Origin: an uncultured Bacteroides sp.
Lineage (GTDB): Bacteria > Bacteroidota > Bacteroidia > Bacteroidales > UBA932
Assembly: GCA_945874355.1 (NCBI GenBank)
Contig: CAMCGB010000001.1
Location: forward strand, 124,001 to 188,000
DNA length: 64,000 nucleotides
Direction of reading: 5' to 3'
How positions within the stretch are numbered: position 1 is the stretch's first letter; every line of letters begins with the position of its first letter. This document shows positions 33,778 to 41,556 of the stretch, in pieces. Below the pieces are notes generated by a model. It saw only the letters and a list, made by a program, of their open reading frames with translations, was not told the origin of the DNA and ran no database searches. A program made the position numbers and the translations under genes.

Positions 33778-34103
33778 TATTTCTCGGTTTCGTCGTACTG
33801 CCTCTGGGGTATCTCACCGTTGAAACAGTTGTCCCTTATATAGGAGATGACTTCCTGAAGGCCCTCGCTGAATTTCTCGAAATCCTCCTTGTAGAGAAAA
33901 ATCTTGTGCTTGTCATAAGCGTAGGAGCCGTCCGAGAAATTCTTCCTCTTGCTCTCTGTGATGGTCAGGTAAAAATCCTTACCTCCCTTTGTAGACTTGA
34001 CATCAAAGAAATATGTCCTCTTGCCTGCTCTCACGGGCTTGGAGAATACATCCTCGCCCTCGCGGCTGTCAAATCTGGCTGAATCGTAGTCGTCTCTGTA
34101 CAT
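33777..34103 (-). CDS. DUF3276 (PUR-domain) nucleic-acid-binding protein
   Basis: A 108-residue protein of the PUR/DUF3276 family, related in fold to Pur-alpha, which binds single-stranded nucleic acid. The core reads VFSKPVRAGKRTYFFDVKSTKGGKDFYLTITESKR and HKIFLYKEDFEKF. The methionine at 34103 (MYRDDYDSAR) is chosen because a consensus -7 box lies at 34152-34159 and this leaves a leader of about 40 nt; an ATG at 34142 is the alternative. Its stop overlaps the start of the deaminase gene. It is common in Bacteroidetes and probably acts in RNA or DNA binding. The cellular role is unknown. Confidence 0.85.
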   Translation of the reverse strand: MYRDDYDSARFDSREGEDVFSKPVRAGKRTYFFDVKSTKGGKDFYLTITESKRKNFSDGSYAYDKHKIFLYKEDFEKFSEGLQEVISYIRDNCFNGEIPQRQYDETEK

Positions 34104-34151
34104 AGAGTGAAAAAATTTAAAAACAGGAACATTATTTGACATTCCTGAATG

Positions 34152-34159
34152 CAAAAATA
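34152..34159 (-). promoter_or_regulatory. -7 box of the DUF3276-mtaD-punA operon
   Basis: Minus strand TATTTTTG, in a divergent arrangement with the nusB box 22 bp away. Confidence 0.5.
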
Positions 34160-34181
34160 GAATTTTTTATGGATTACTTGC

Positions 34182-34202
34182 TATCTTTGCATACTAATTT
34201 TG
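34182..34202 (+). promoter_or_regulatory. Two tandem -7 boxes before nusB
   Basis: TATCTTTG (34182-34189) and TAATTTTG (34195-34202) both match TAnnTTTG; leaders to ATG 34223 would be roughly 28 and 15 nt. Confidence 0.5.
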
Positions 34203-34222
34203 TTTGAAAGTACTGTTTGACT

Positions 34223-35161
34223 ATGCTCAATCGACGAATTCTCCGTGTCAAGGCGTTCAAGACCATATACTGCTACGCTGAAAACCGGACTATGTCCCTC
34301 AAGGACGCGGAAGCCCTTCTGGAGCTGTCCTGCGAGGCCACCAGAGACCTGTATCTTTTTCTGCTCAGCATTGTTGGCCCCCTGACCCGCGAGGCAGTGG
34401 AAAGAATCACTGCCGCCAAATCCAAGTTCAACCCCAGCGAGGAGGAGCGCAATCCCAATATGCGCTTTGCCACTAACCGCATTGCCGCCATTCTTGAAGG
34501 CGATCCTGATTTCCGGAAGATTATCTCCAAGAAAAAGCTCAGCTGGGAGAATTATGACGTCCTTCTGAGAAACCTCTACGAGTCTGTAAGGGAGAGGGAT
34601 TATTTCAAAAAGTATATGAGCGCGCCCGAAACGGGGGAGGCTCAGGCCCTTAAGGCCGATGCCCAGTTGTGGTGCAGGATTTTCGAGAACGAGTTCGAGG
34701 ACAATTCTGCCCTGGAGGATATTCTTGAGGAGCTCTCCATCTACTGGAACGATGACCTGGGATATGCGCTGAGCTGGTGCATAAGGACCCTTAAAGATTT
34801 GGGCGATGGCGCGAACTGGTCTTTGCCCGCCCTCTACCAGAGCGATCTTGCCGGCAATGAGTCCTATACTTCCGACAAGGCCTTTGTGTTCGGCCTGCTC
34901 AGAGGAGCATACGTTAATTTCGACTCTTTTGTCGACAGTATCGACTCCCTTACCCAGAAATGGACCAGGGACCGCATCTGCGCCACTGACCTGGCCCTTC
35001 TGGTCTGCGGTATGGCCGAGGCGAAGGCCTTCCCTTCCATTCCGGTCAAAATCATCATAAACGAGTATGTCGAGATAGCCAAATACTATTCGACCCGTGA
35101 GAGCAGCGCCTTTGTGAACGGTCTGCTTGATAGACTTATCAACAAAAAGAACAATCAATAA
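34223..35161 (+). CDS. nusB: Transcription antitermination factor NusB (long Bacteroidetes form)
   Basis: A 312-residue protein. Only the N-terminal start (LNRRILRVKAFKTIYCYAE) and the C-terminal 130 residues (FDSFVDSIDSLTQKWTRDRIC...LALLVCGMAEAKAFPSIPVKIIINEYVEIAKYYS) look like classic NusB, which is about 140 residues; Bacteroidetes members carry a long helical insertion in between. It binds boxA RNA with NusE during rRNA transcription. The ATG at 34223 is preferred over a TTG two codons upstream. It leads a conserved nusB-yajC-ybbR-coaE cluster. Confidence 0.93.
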   Translation: MLNRRILRVKAFKTIYCYAENRTMSLKDAEALLELSCEATRDLYLFLLSIVGPLTREAVERITAAKSKFNPSEEERNPNMRFATNRIAAILEGDPDFRKIISKKKLSWENYDVLLRNLYESVRERDYFKKYMSAPETGEAQALKADAQLWCRIFENEFEDNSALEDILEELSIYWNDDLGYALSWCIRTLKDLGDGANWSLPALYQSDLAGNESYTSDKAFVFGLLRGAYVNFDSFVDSIDSLTQKWTRDRICATDLALLVCGMAEAKAFPSIPVKIIINEYVEIAKYYSTRESSAFVNGLLDRLINKKNNQ

Positions 35162-35172
35162 CAAAGACAATT

Positions 35173-35526
35173 ATGTTAGCAACTTTATTACAGACCTCAG
35201 CGCCTTCACAGGGCAGCCCCTGGAGCATGTGGATAATGCTCATCCTCGTTTTCGTCATTATGTGGCTCTTTATGATCCGTCCGCAGAGAAAACAGCAGAA
35301 GATGCTGGAGGAAATGCGCAACTCCCTCAAGAAGGGCGACAAGGTGGTGACCGCAGGCGGTATCTACGGAACAGTGGCGGACATCGATGAAAAGACCGTG
35401 CTTATGAAAGTGGACGGAGATGTCAAGATCCGTGTGGACAAGCAGTCCATCCAGAAGGATATGTCAGAGAGCGCTCCGAGCCCCGCAAAGAAGGACCAGG
35501 GCAAAGATAAGGCTGCAAAGGAGTAG
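35173..35526 (+). CDS. yajC: Preprotein translocase subunit YajC
   Basis: A 117-residue membrane protein with one transmembrane helix (MWIMLILVFVIMWLFMIRPQRKQ) and a cytoplasmic domain (NSLKKGDKVVTAGGIYGTVADID). YajC works with SecDF at the Sec translocon. The tail is rich in charged residues and Pro/Ser (SESAPSPAKKDQGKDKAAKE). It starts 11 bp after nusB and is co-transcribed with ybbR, coaE and the rest of the cluster. Confidence 0.95.
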   Translation: MLATLLQTSAPSQGSPWSMWIMLILVFVIMWLFMIRPQRKQQKMLEEMRNSLKKGDKVVTAGGIYGTVADIDEKTVLMKVDGDVKIRVDKQSIQKDMSESAPSPAKKDQGKDKAAKE

Positions 35527-35543
35527 CGTTAGTCTCGAGGGTT

Positions 35544-36476
35544 GTGCGCAAGTATTGGTTCCAACTCCTGTTATGCGCTTTGCTGTCGGCCGGTATCTGG
35601 CTGATTCACAATCTTTCACAGACTTATGTGAGCATTGTGAGCGTGCCGGTGCAGGCGCGCAGCAGTGTGCCCGCGCACGATCCGCTTTCCATCAATGAGG
35701 CGACGGTTACAGCCCAGGTGAGGGCTTCGGGCTATTCGCTGCTGAGTCTGTCGCGCCGTCACAAGAAGGCAAAAGTGGTGGATTTTGACTCCGCTGACCT
35801 GCGTCAGGATGCGCCTGACAGCTACAGCTGCCAGAATTCCACTATGATCAAATACTCAGGTGCCATCTTTGGAGAAAGGGTGTCTGTGGAGTCCTTCGTG
35901 TCGGACGCTCCGCAGTTCGTGTTTCAGCAGGTGGCATTCAGAAAGCTACCTGTACGTTCGGTGGCCAGCATCTCCTACGCTTCCCAATACACCGCCCTCA
36001 AACCGATGAGGCTCCAACCGGACTCTGTCTATGTATATGGCGACCCGACAAGGCTCCAGTCTGTGACCAAGATACTCACCAAGCCCGTGGACCTGTCTCT
36101 TCTGAGCAGCAGCGTACACGGAAAGGTGAAGCTGGATGTGCCTGCAGGGCTAAAGCTCTCGGAGCAGGAAGTTATTTACTACCAGGACGTTACCCGATAT
36201 GTGGAACTCCGCTCCGAGGTGAAGATAAAGACTGTCAATGTCCCTGACGGGATGAAGATGAACTCTCTGCCCTCAAGCGCCGAGGTGGTGCTGCGCAGCG
36301 TATTCCCCGTGCCTGAGGACCCTTTCAGGGAGCTTGATCTCTACGTTGACTATCAGGAGTACCTCGGCTCGATCAACGGCAAGTGTATGATACACTCTAA
36401 CCCTCTTCCTTCCTGGATAATCTCTTGCAGCATCGAACCTCAATTCACCGACTGCATAGTACTCTCCAACTTCTGA
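35544..36476 (+). CDS. YbbR-domain membrane protein
   Basis: A 310-residue protein anchored by one N-terminal helix (WFQLLLCALLSAGIWLIHNL) with extracytoplasmic YbbR-type beta repeats (SIVSVPVQARSSVP, VASISYASQYTALKPMRLQPDSVYVYGDP, SEVKIKTVNVPDGMKMNSLPSSAEVVLR). YbbR proteins of firmicutes bind the diadenylate cyclase CdaA; here no dac gene is adjacent. The start codon is GTG at 35544, directly before the membrane helix. The stop lies 2 bp before coaE. Confidence 0.82.
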   Translation: MRKYWFQLLLCALLSAGIWLIHNLSQTYVSIVSVPVQARSSVPAHDPLSINEATVTAQVRASGYSLLSLSRRHKKAKVVDFDSADLRQDAPDSYSCQNSTMIKYSGAIFGERVSVESFVSDAPQFVFQQVAFRKLPVRSVASISYASQYTALKPMRLQPDSVYVYGDPTRLQSVTKILTKPVDLSLLSSSVHGKVKLDVPAGLKLSEQEVIYYQDVTRYVELRSEVKIKTVNVPDGMKMNSLPSSAEVVLRSVFPVPEDPFRELDLYVDYQEYLGSINGKCMIHSNPLPSWIISCSIEPQFTDCIVLSNF

Positions 36477-36478
36477 TT

Positions 36479-37021
36479 ATGACCCCTTCAGGAAAACATA
36501 TCACACTTCTTGTGACCGGGCCTATAGGAAGCGGCAAGTCCGAAGTATGCTCGTATCTGTCTTCAAAGGGGATTCCGGTCTATGACTGTGACTCCCGCAC
36601 CAAGATGCTGTACTCGCTTGTCCCGGGTCTGAAGTGCGATATCGAGTGCGCGCTCGGAATCCGCTGGGAGCAGATTGGAATAATTTTCGAGGACGAGCAG
36701 AAAAGGAAGACTCTTGAGAGTATAGTGTATCCGCTTCTGTGTGAGGATATAAGGGCTTGGAAGCAGGCCAATGCCTCAGAGCCGCTTCTCGTTGTAGAGT
36801 CCGCTCTGGCTCTTGGCCGCAGCATATTCGACGGTCTATGGGACAAGGTACTGATGGTGGACGCCCCGTACGAAGTGAGGGTGAGCCGCAACCCCAAGGC
36901 GGCAGAGCGCAGCCGCCTCCAGGAGTTCGACCTCGAGAAGGTGGATTATATGATTGAAAATGACTCGGATATAAAAGAACTATTAATTAAAACAGATAAA
37001 TTGTTATGCAAACTGATTTGA
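36479..37021 (+). CDS. coaE: Dephospho-CoA kinase
   Basis: A 180-residue P-loop kinase that makes coenzyme A from dephospho-CoA. The Walker A is VTGPIGSGKSEV at about residues 12-23, followed by the CoaE-type YDCDSRTKML. The lid-region arginines appear in RVSRNPKAAERSRLQEF. The ATG at 36479 is chosen because the P-loop follows at the usual distance; the frame open further upstream overlaps ybbR. The 3' end overlaps the next gene by 16 bp, a sign of translational coupling. Confidence 0.9.
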   Translation: MTPSGKHITLLVTGPIGSGKSEVCSYLSSKGIPVYDCDSRTKMLYSLVPGLKCDIECALGIRWEQIGIIFEDEQKRKTLESIVYPLLCEDIRAWKQANASEPLLVVESALALGRSIFDGLWDKVLMVDAPYEVRVSRNPKAAERSRLQEFDLEKVDYMIENDSDIKELLIKTDKLLCKLI

Positions 37022-37422
37022 GCAGAATCCTTTCCGTTTCAGGACGCGGAGGACTTTACAGATACATCGCACAGGCCCGCAACGGCGCCATTGCCGAGGC
37101 TCTTTGTGACGGGAAAAGGACAGTATTCGGCGGCAGCAGCAGGATTACAACTCTTGCCGACATTGCCATCTATACTTCAGAAGGCGAGAAGAAGCTATCG
37201 GAGGTGTTCCTTGCCATCAAGGATGCACTTGGCGACGCTCCCTGCCCCGACCACAAGGCTCCCGAAGCAGAAGTCCTCGCGCTTTTCGCAAAGGCAGTGC
37301 CCGATTACGACCCCGACCGCTTCTATCTCTCGCATATGCGCAAGGTGATTGACTGGTATAGCCAGCTTGTAAAGTACGCTTCCCTGGATTTCAAGAGCGA
37401 TGAGCAGGAAGAAGAGAATTAG
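37006..37422 (+). CDS. DUF5606 protein
   Basis: A 138-residue cytoplasmic protein. Its start (DLSRILSVSGRGGLYRYIAQARNGAIAEALCDGKRTVF) matches DUF5606, a small Bacteroidetes-specific family of unknown function. The rest contains SRITTLADIAIYTSEGEKKLSEVF and an acidic tail (SDEQEEEN). It overlaps coaE at its 5' end and rimO at its 3' end (23 bp), so the three genes form one tight unit. No active-site motif is visible. Confidence 0.85.
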   Translation: MQTDLSRILSVSGRGGLYRYIAQARNGAIAEALCDGKRTVFGGSSRITTLADIAIYTSEGEKKLSEVFLAIKDALGDAPCPDHKAPEAEVLALFAKAVPDYDPDRFYLSHMRKVIDWYSQLVKYASLDFKSDEQEEEN

Positions 37423-38716
37423 TGTCGTAACTCTCGGATGCTCAAAGAACTCGGTCGATACCGAGCACCTTCTTTCAAGTCTTGACCCTTCCCTTTTCGA
37501 GATAGTTGAGTTCACTCAGGGCACGAGCGTCGATGTGCTTCTGGTCAACACCTGCGGCTTCATTGCCGATGCCAAACAGGAGTCCATAGAGGCCGTCCTG
37601 CAGGCTTGTGAGCTTAAAAAGAAAGGCCGGATCGGAGAGCTCGCTGTGTTCGGCTGCCTGTCCCAGCGCTATGCTGCCTACCTGAAGGAGGAGATGCCCG
37701 AGGTGGACAGGTGGTTCGGCGCCAGAGACCTCGCCCCTGTGCTTGAGTATCTTGGCGTGAGCGGGCAGGGGAGCGTACCCAGCGGACGCTTCAAAGTCCA
37801 GGGTAAGGGCTACGCATACCTCAAGATATCCGAAGGCTGCGACCGCAGATGCTCCTATTGCGCCATCCCGTTCATCCGCGGTGCGCACAAGAGCGTTCCT
37901 ATAGAAACTCTAGTGCAGGAAGCCAGCGCCCTGGCCGGGAGCGGAGTCAAAGAACTGATACTTATAGCCCAGGATACAACCTACTATGGCCTGGACCTCT
38001 ACCGCAAGCGCTCCCTCGGGGCTCTGATAGACGCTTTGAGCGAAGTCGAAGGCATAGAGTGGATAAGGATCCATTACTCCTATCCGGCAGATTTCCCCGA
38101 AGATGTGCTGGACCAGATGGCCCATAACCCCAAAGTGTGCCGTTATCTGGACATCCCTCTGCAGCATATCAGCGACAATGTGCTCTCGAATATGCACAGG
38201 GGTGTCGATTCGGCCTGGACCAGGACTCTTATCCGCACCCTTCGCGAAAGGGTAAAGGGTGTGGTTTTGAGGACAACAATGATAGTCGGCCACCCGGGAG
38301 AAGGTCAGAAGGAATTTGAAGAACTGCTGGACTTCGTCTCCGAGGCCCGCTTCGAGCGTCTTGGTGCCTTTACCTATTCTGAGGAGGAGGGAACATACGC
38401 CGCTTTGAACTTTGCCGATTCCATCCCCCAGGAAGAAAAGCAGCGGAGGCTCGACTCCCTGATGGAGATTCAGCGCAGCATCTCGTCCGGGTTCAACAAC
38501 TCACGCATAGGGTCTGTAGTCAGGGTAATGGTGGATGATTGTGTGGGTGACACTCTGGTGTGCCGCAGCGAGTTCGAGAGTCCTGAAGTGGACGGGGAGA
38601 TACTTGTGAAGCTCAAGGACGAAGCCCAAAGTGTCAGAATCGGTGATTTCATCACCGTAAAGATAGTATCAGCAGACGATTACGACCTCACCGCCGAGAT
38701 TGTGGAAAACAAATAA
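37400..38716 (+). CDS. rimO: Ribosomal protein S12 methylthiotransferase
   Basis: A 438-residue radical-SAM enzyme that adds a methylthio group to Asp of ribosomal protein S12. The N-terminal UPF0004 domain has the cysteines in LGCSKNSVD, NTCGF and FGCLSQ. The radical-SAM loop is EGCDRRCSYCAIP, and a C-terminal TRAM domain ends the protein (VMVDDCVGDTLVCRSEFESPEVDG). The LGCSKNSVD start supports RimO over MiaB. It is the last gene of the nusB cluster; its stop is within 2 bp of the end of the RNase P RNA gene on the other strand. Confidence 0.95.
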   Translation: MSRKKRISVVTLGCSKNSVDTEHLLSSLDPSLFEIVEFTQGTSVDVLLVNTCGFIADAKQESIEAVLQACELKKKGRIGELAVFGCLSQRYAAYLKEEMPEVDRWFGARDLAPVLEYLGVSGQGSVPSGRFKVQGKGYAYLKISEGCDRRCSYCAIPFIRGAHKSVPIETLVQEASALAGSGVKELILIAQDTTYYGLDLYRKRSLGALIDALSEVEGIEWIRIHYSYPADFPEDVLDQMAHNPKVCRYLDIPLQHISDNVLSNMHRGVDSAWTRTLIRTLRERVKGVVLRTTMIVGHPGEGQKEFEELLDFVSEARFERLGAFTYSEEEGTYAALNFADSIPQEEKQRRLDSLMEIQRSISSGFNNSRIGSVVRVMVDDCVGDTLVCRSEFESPEVDGEILVKLKDEAQSVRIGDFITVKIVSADDYDLTAEIVENK

Positions 38717-38717
38717 A

Positions 38718-39025
38718 GGAGGAGCCGTAAGCCGGTTTCTGTTTTATTCTGCCATTTATCTTCGCAACCTACCCCTCGGCGGGGACGGGCCGTCCCCTTG
38801 CGCCGATATATTTGGTCTTGCAGGGCCCGGTGCCGTACCCGCAGAGCATCGCTGCGCTGCGTCGTGAGCTCTTACCTCGCGTTTTCACCTTGACCGCCAG
38901 TGGCGGCAGACATTTTCTGTTACGGCTTCCGTAAAGTTACCCCTACCTGCGCTTTCCGCAGCGGGCTGCCCTTTCCTGTCCGGACTTTCCTCTCATTCTG
39001 AGCGGCAAATCACCCCTCCTTTATT
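38718..39025 (-). ncRNA. rnpB: RNase P RNA (type A)
   Basis: The minus strand carries the universal 5' segment GAGGAAAGTCCGG, the conserved ACAGAAA..GGCTTAC near the 3' end, and a closing helix P1 formed by AAAGGAGG at the 5' end and CTCCTCCTTT at the 3' end. Internal GGGTAACTTTACGGAAG and GCGCAGGTAGGGGTA also fit. RNase P RNA is the catalytic RNA that matures tRNA 5' ends. A -7 box lies just upstream (39034-39041). The 3' end is convergent with rimO. Ends are estimated from P1. Confidence 0.95.
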
Positions 39026-39033
39026 TGAGGCGA

Positions 39034-39041
39034 CAAATTTA
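39034..39041 (-). promoter_or_regulatory. -7 box of the RNase P RNA gene
   Basis: CAAATTTA on the plus strand reads TAAATTTG on the minus strand, about 10-16 bp before the inferred 5' end of the RNA. It lies just past the stop codon of the cyclotransferase gene. Confidence 0.6.
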
Positions 39042-39051
39042 CGAAAAATTC

Positions 39052-39837
39052 TTATTTCTTCTCCACAAGCTTCACTTCATAGAGTCTCGGCCAGTTTTTG
39101 CCCGTGAGATATATCTTGCCCGTAAGGGGATTGTAGGCAATCCCGTTGAGCACATCGGTGTCCGGGGTCCTGAGCTTTTTGGGAAGCAGTCCGCTGCAAT
39201 CCACCCTTCCTTCCACCTCTCCGGTTTCGGGATTGATGATGACTATCATATCGGTAGTATAGACATTGGCCCATATCCGTCCGTCTATCCACTCGAGTTC
39301 GTTGAGCAGTTTGATGCTCCTCGAATCCATTTTCACGTCTATCACCCTTTGCTGGCGGAAAGAGGCATCCATAAAGTAGAGTTTCGAGCTTCCGTCGGAC
39401 GCTATCAGGCTCTTCCCGTCGCTTGTCAGGCCCCAGCCCTCGCGCGGGTAGGAATACGCCTTTTCGTACTCAAGGGTGGCGGCATCATATATGAAGGCTA
39501 CTTTGTTGAGCCAGGTCAGGACATACAGCTTGCCGTCCAGCACGACAGAGCCTTCGGCGAAGTACTTTTTCGAAAAGTCCAGCTTCCTGAGCGCCTTTCC
39601 GCTCTCCAGGTCAACTTTGCGCAAGGTCGAACTGCCATACTCGCCTGTGCTCTCGTAAAGCTCTCCCTGATGGAAAAAGAGCCCCTGGGTATAGGAACTT
39701 CTGTCGTGGGGATATTCCTTAACGACTTCAAGGCTCCACTCCTTGACCCTCGCCCGGCTGCAGGAGCAGAGGAGCAGGAGAAAAAGCGTGAGGCAGGCTA
39801 TGCGCTTTGAAACAGTATGGCGTGAGATGCTGAACAT
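39052..39837 (-). CDS. Glutaminyl-peptide cyclotransferase lipoprotein
   Basis: A 261-residue lipoprotein (signal SISRHTVSKRIACLTLFLLLLCSC, lipobox LCSC) of the plant-type glutamine cyclotransferase family, a five-bladed beta-propeller. It converts N-terminal glutamine of proteins to pyroglutamate, which Bacteroidetes use on many exported proteins. Family stretches are SYTQGLFFHQGELYEST, EGWGLTSDGKSLIASDG, NELEWIDGRIWANVY and LNGIAYNPLTGKIYLTGK. The start at 39837 is chosen for the signal peptide. It diverges from pyrG with a minus-strand -7 box at 39867-39874. Confidence 0.88.
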   Translation of the reverse strand: MFSISRHTVSKRIACLTLFLLLLCSCSRARVKEWSLEVVKEYPHDRSSYTQGLFFHQGELYESTGEYGSSTLRKVDLESGKALRKLDFSKKYFAEGSVVLDGKLYVLTWLNKVAFIYDAATLEYEKAYSYPREGWGLTSDGKSLIASDGSSKLYFMDASFRQQRVIDVKMDSRSIKLLNELEWIDGRIWANVYTTDMIVIINPETGEVEGRVDCSGLLPKKLRTPDTDVLNGIAYNPLTGKIYLTGKNWPRLYEVKLVEKK

Positions 39838-39866
39838 AAAAAATGCTTTGTGATGAACTTTTTCTG

Positions 39867-39895
39867 CAAAAATAGAAATATTCTTGCTATCTTTG
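39867..39895. promoter_or_regulatory. Divergent promoter pair of the cyclotransferase gene and pyrG
   Basis: CAAAAATA (39867-39874; TATTTTTG on the minus strand) and TATCTTTG (39888-39895, plus) lie 13 bp apart. The plus box ends 9 bp before the pyrG ATG, so the pyrG transcript would have almost no leader. Confidence 0.6.
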
Positions 39896-39904
39896 TATCC
39901 CGTT

Positions 39905-41542
39905 ATGGACACAAAGTATATTTTCGTCACGGGCGGAGTGGCATCTTCACTCGGCAAAGGAATAATCGCAGCTTCGCTTGCCAAGCTTCTTCAGGCAAGA
40001 GGGCTCAGAGTCACAATTCAGAAGTTTGACCCCTACATCAACATCGATCCCGGAACGCTCAATCCCTACGAGCACGGAGAGTGTTATGTGACAGAGGACG
40101 GTGCCGAGACCGATCTGGACCTCGGCCACTACGAGCGTTTCCTCGGCGTACACACTTCCAAGGCTAACAATGTGACAACAGGCAAAATCTATCACACTGT
40201 CATCACCAAGGAGAGGGAAGGCGCCTATCTTGGCAAGACCGTCCAGATTGTGCCCCACATCACGGATGAGATCAAGCGCAGGATGCTTCTTCTCGGAAAG
40301 ACCGGCAACTGGGATATAGTGATCACCGAGATCGGAGGTACTGTGGGAGATATGGAGTCCCAGCCTTTCGTCGAGGCGGTGCGTCAGCTCCAGTGGGAGC
40401 TCCCCGAGGAGGACTGTATGTCAATACACCTCACGCTGGTGCCTTATCTGAGCGCCGCAAAGGAGCTTAAGACCAAGCCCACACAGCACTCCGTGCAGAT
40501 GCTTCAGCAGAGCGGAGTCCAGCCTGATGTGATTGTATGCCGCACCGAGCATCCCCTGACCCCTGAACTGAGAAAAAAGGTGGCCTTGTTCTGCAATGTG
40601 AAACCCGGCCACGTCATACAGTCAATTGACGCCTGGAGCATATACCAGGTGCCTCTCAATATGCACGAGGAGCATCTTGACGAGCTGGTGGTAAGACACC
40701 TGCAGGTGGACAATTTCGCCCAGCCCGACATGAAGGAGTGGAACGAATTCCTTTCGAAACTGCGCCATCCCAAGTCTGAAGTTGACATCGCCCTCGTGGG
40801 CAAGTATGTGGAACTTCAGGACGCCTACAAGTCCATCCTGGAGGCCTTCGTGCACGCCGGAGCGGCCAATGAATGCAAGGTCAGGGTGCATACCGTCCAC
40901 AGCGAGCACCTGAACGAGGACAATGCGCACGATGTACTCTCCCGTATGGACGGAATCCTGGTAGCCCCCGGTTTCGGAGAGAGAGGTCTGGAGGGCAAGG
41001 TAGTGGCCATCAAATATGCCCGTGAGAACAATGTGCCCTTCTTCGGCATCTGTCTCGGAATGCAGATGTGCGTAGTGGAGTTCGCCCGCAACGTGCTGGG
41101 ATTCAAGGATGCGGCTTCGACCGAGGTGGATGCCAAGACTACCCATCCTGTAATCAGCCTGATGGAGGACCAGAAATCCACCACCATCAAGGGAGGTACG
41201 ATGAGGCTCGGAGCTTATGATTGCGTTCTGGAAAAGGACTCTCTTGCAAGAAGCATCTATGGCTGCGAACAGATCAGGGAGCGCCACCGTCACCGCTATG
41301 AGTTCAACTCGGAATATGTAAGTGCTTTCGAGCAGGCAGGGCTCAAGGCCAGCGGCCACAACCCCCAGACAGGGCTCGTCGAAGTGGTCGAGCTGCCTAC
41401 GCATCCTTTCTTTATCGGAGTGCAGTTCCATCCCGAGTACAAGAGTACCCCCGAGAAGCCCCAGCCCATATTCACTGCTTTCGTAAAGGCTGCGATGGCT
41501 TTCAGGGAGGCTCACCCGCACAGCAGCAACACTAAAAAGTAA
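39905..41542 (+). CDS. pyrG: CTP synthase
   Basis: A 545-residue enzyme making CTP from UTP, ATP and glutamine. The N-terminal amidoligase domain opens with KYIFVTGGVASSLGKGI and contains DPYINIDPGTLNPYEHGE. The C-terminal class I glutaminase has its nucleophile in FGICLGMQ and a late VQFHPEYKS for the catalytic His and Glu. The ATG at 39905 is chosen because it directly precedes the family start. A GH106 gene follows after 14 bp on the same strand without a visible terminator, which is an odd partner for a nucleotide enzyme. Confidence 0.98.
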   Translation: MDTKYIFVTGGVASSLGKGIIAASLAKLLQARGLRVTIQKFDPYINIDPGTLNPYEHGECYVTEDGAETDLDLGHYERFLGVHTSKANNVTTGKIYHTVITKEREGAYLGKTVQIVPHITDEIKRRMLLLGKTGNWDIVITEIGGTVGDMESQPFVEAVRQLQWELPEEDCMSIHLTLVPYLSAAKELKTKPTQHSVQMLQQSGVQPDVIVCRTEHPLTPELRKKVALFCNVKPGHVIQSIDAWSIYQVPLNMHEEHLDELVVRHLQVDNFAQPDMKEWNEFLSKLRHPKSEVDIALVGKYVELQDAYKSILEAFVHAGAANECKVRVHTVHSEHLNEDNAHDVLSRMDGILVAPGFGERGLEGKVVAIKYARENNVPFFGICLGMQMCVVEFARNVLGFKDAASTEVDAKTTHPVISLMEDQKSTTIKGGTMRLGAYDCVLEKDSLARSIYGCEQIRERHRHRYEFNSEYVSAFEQAGLKASGHNPQTGLVEVVELPTHPFFIGVQFHPEYKSTPEKPQPIFTAFVKAAMAFREAHPHSSNTKK

Positions 41543-41556
41543 CAATATAACCGCAA

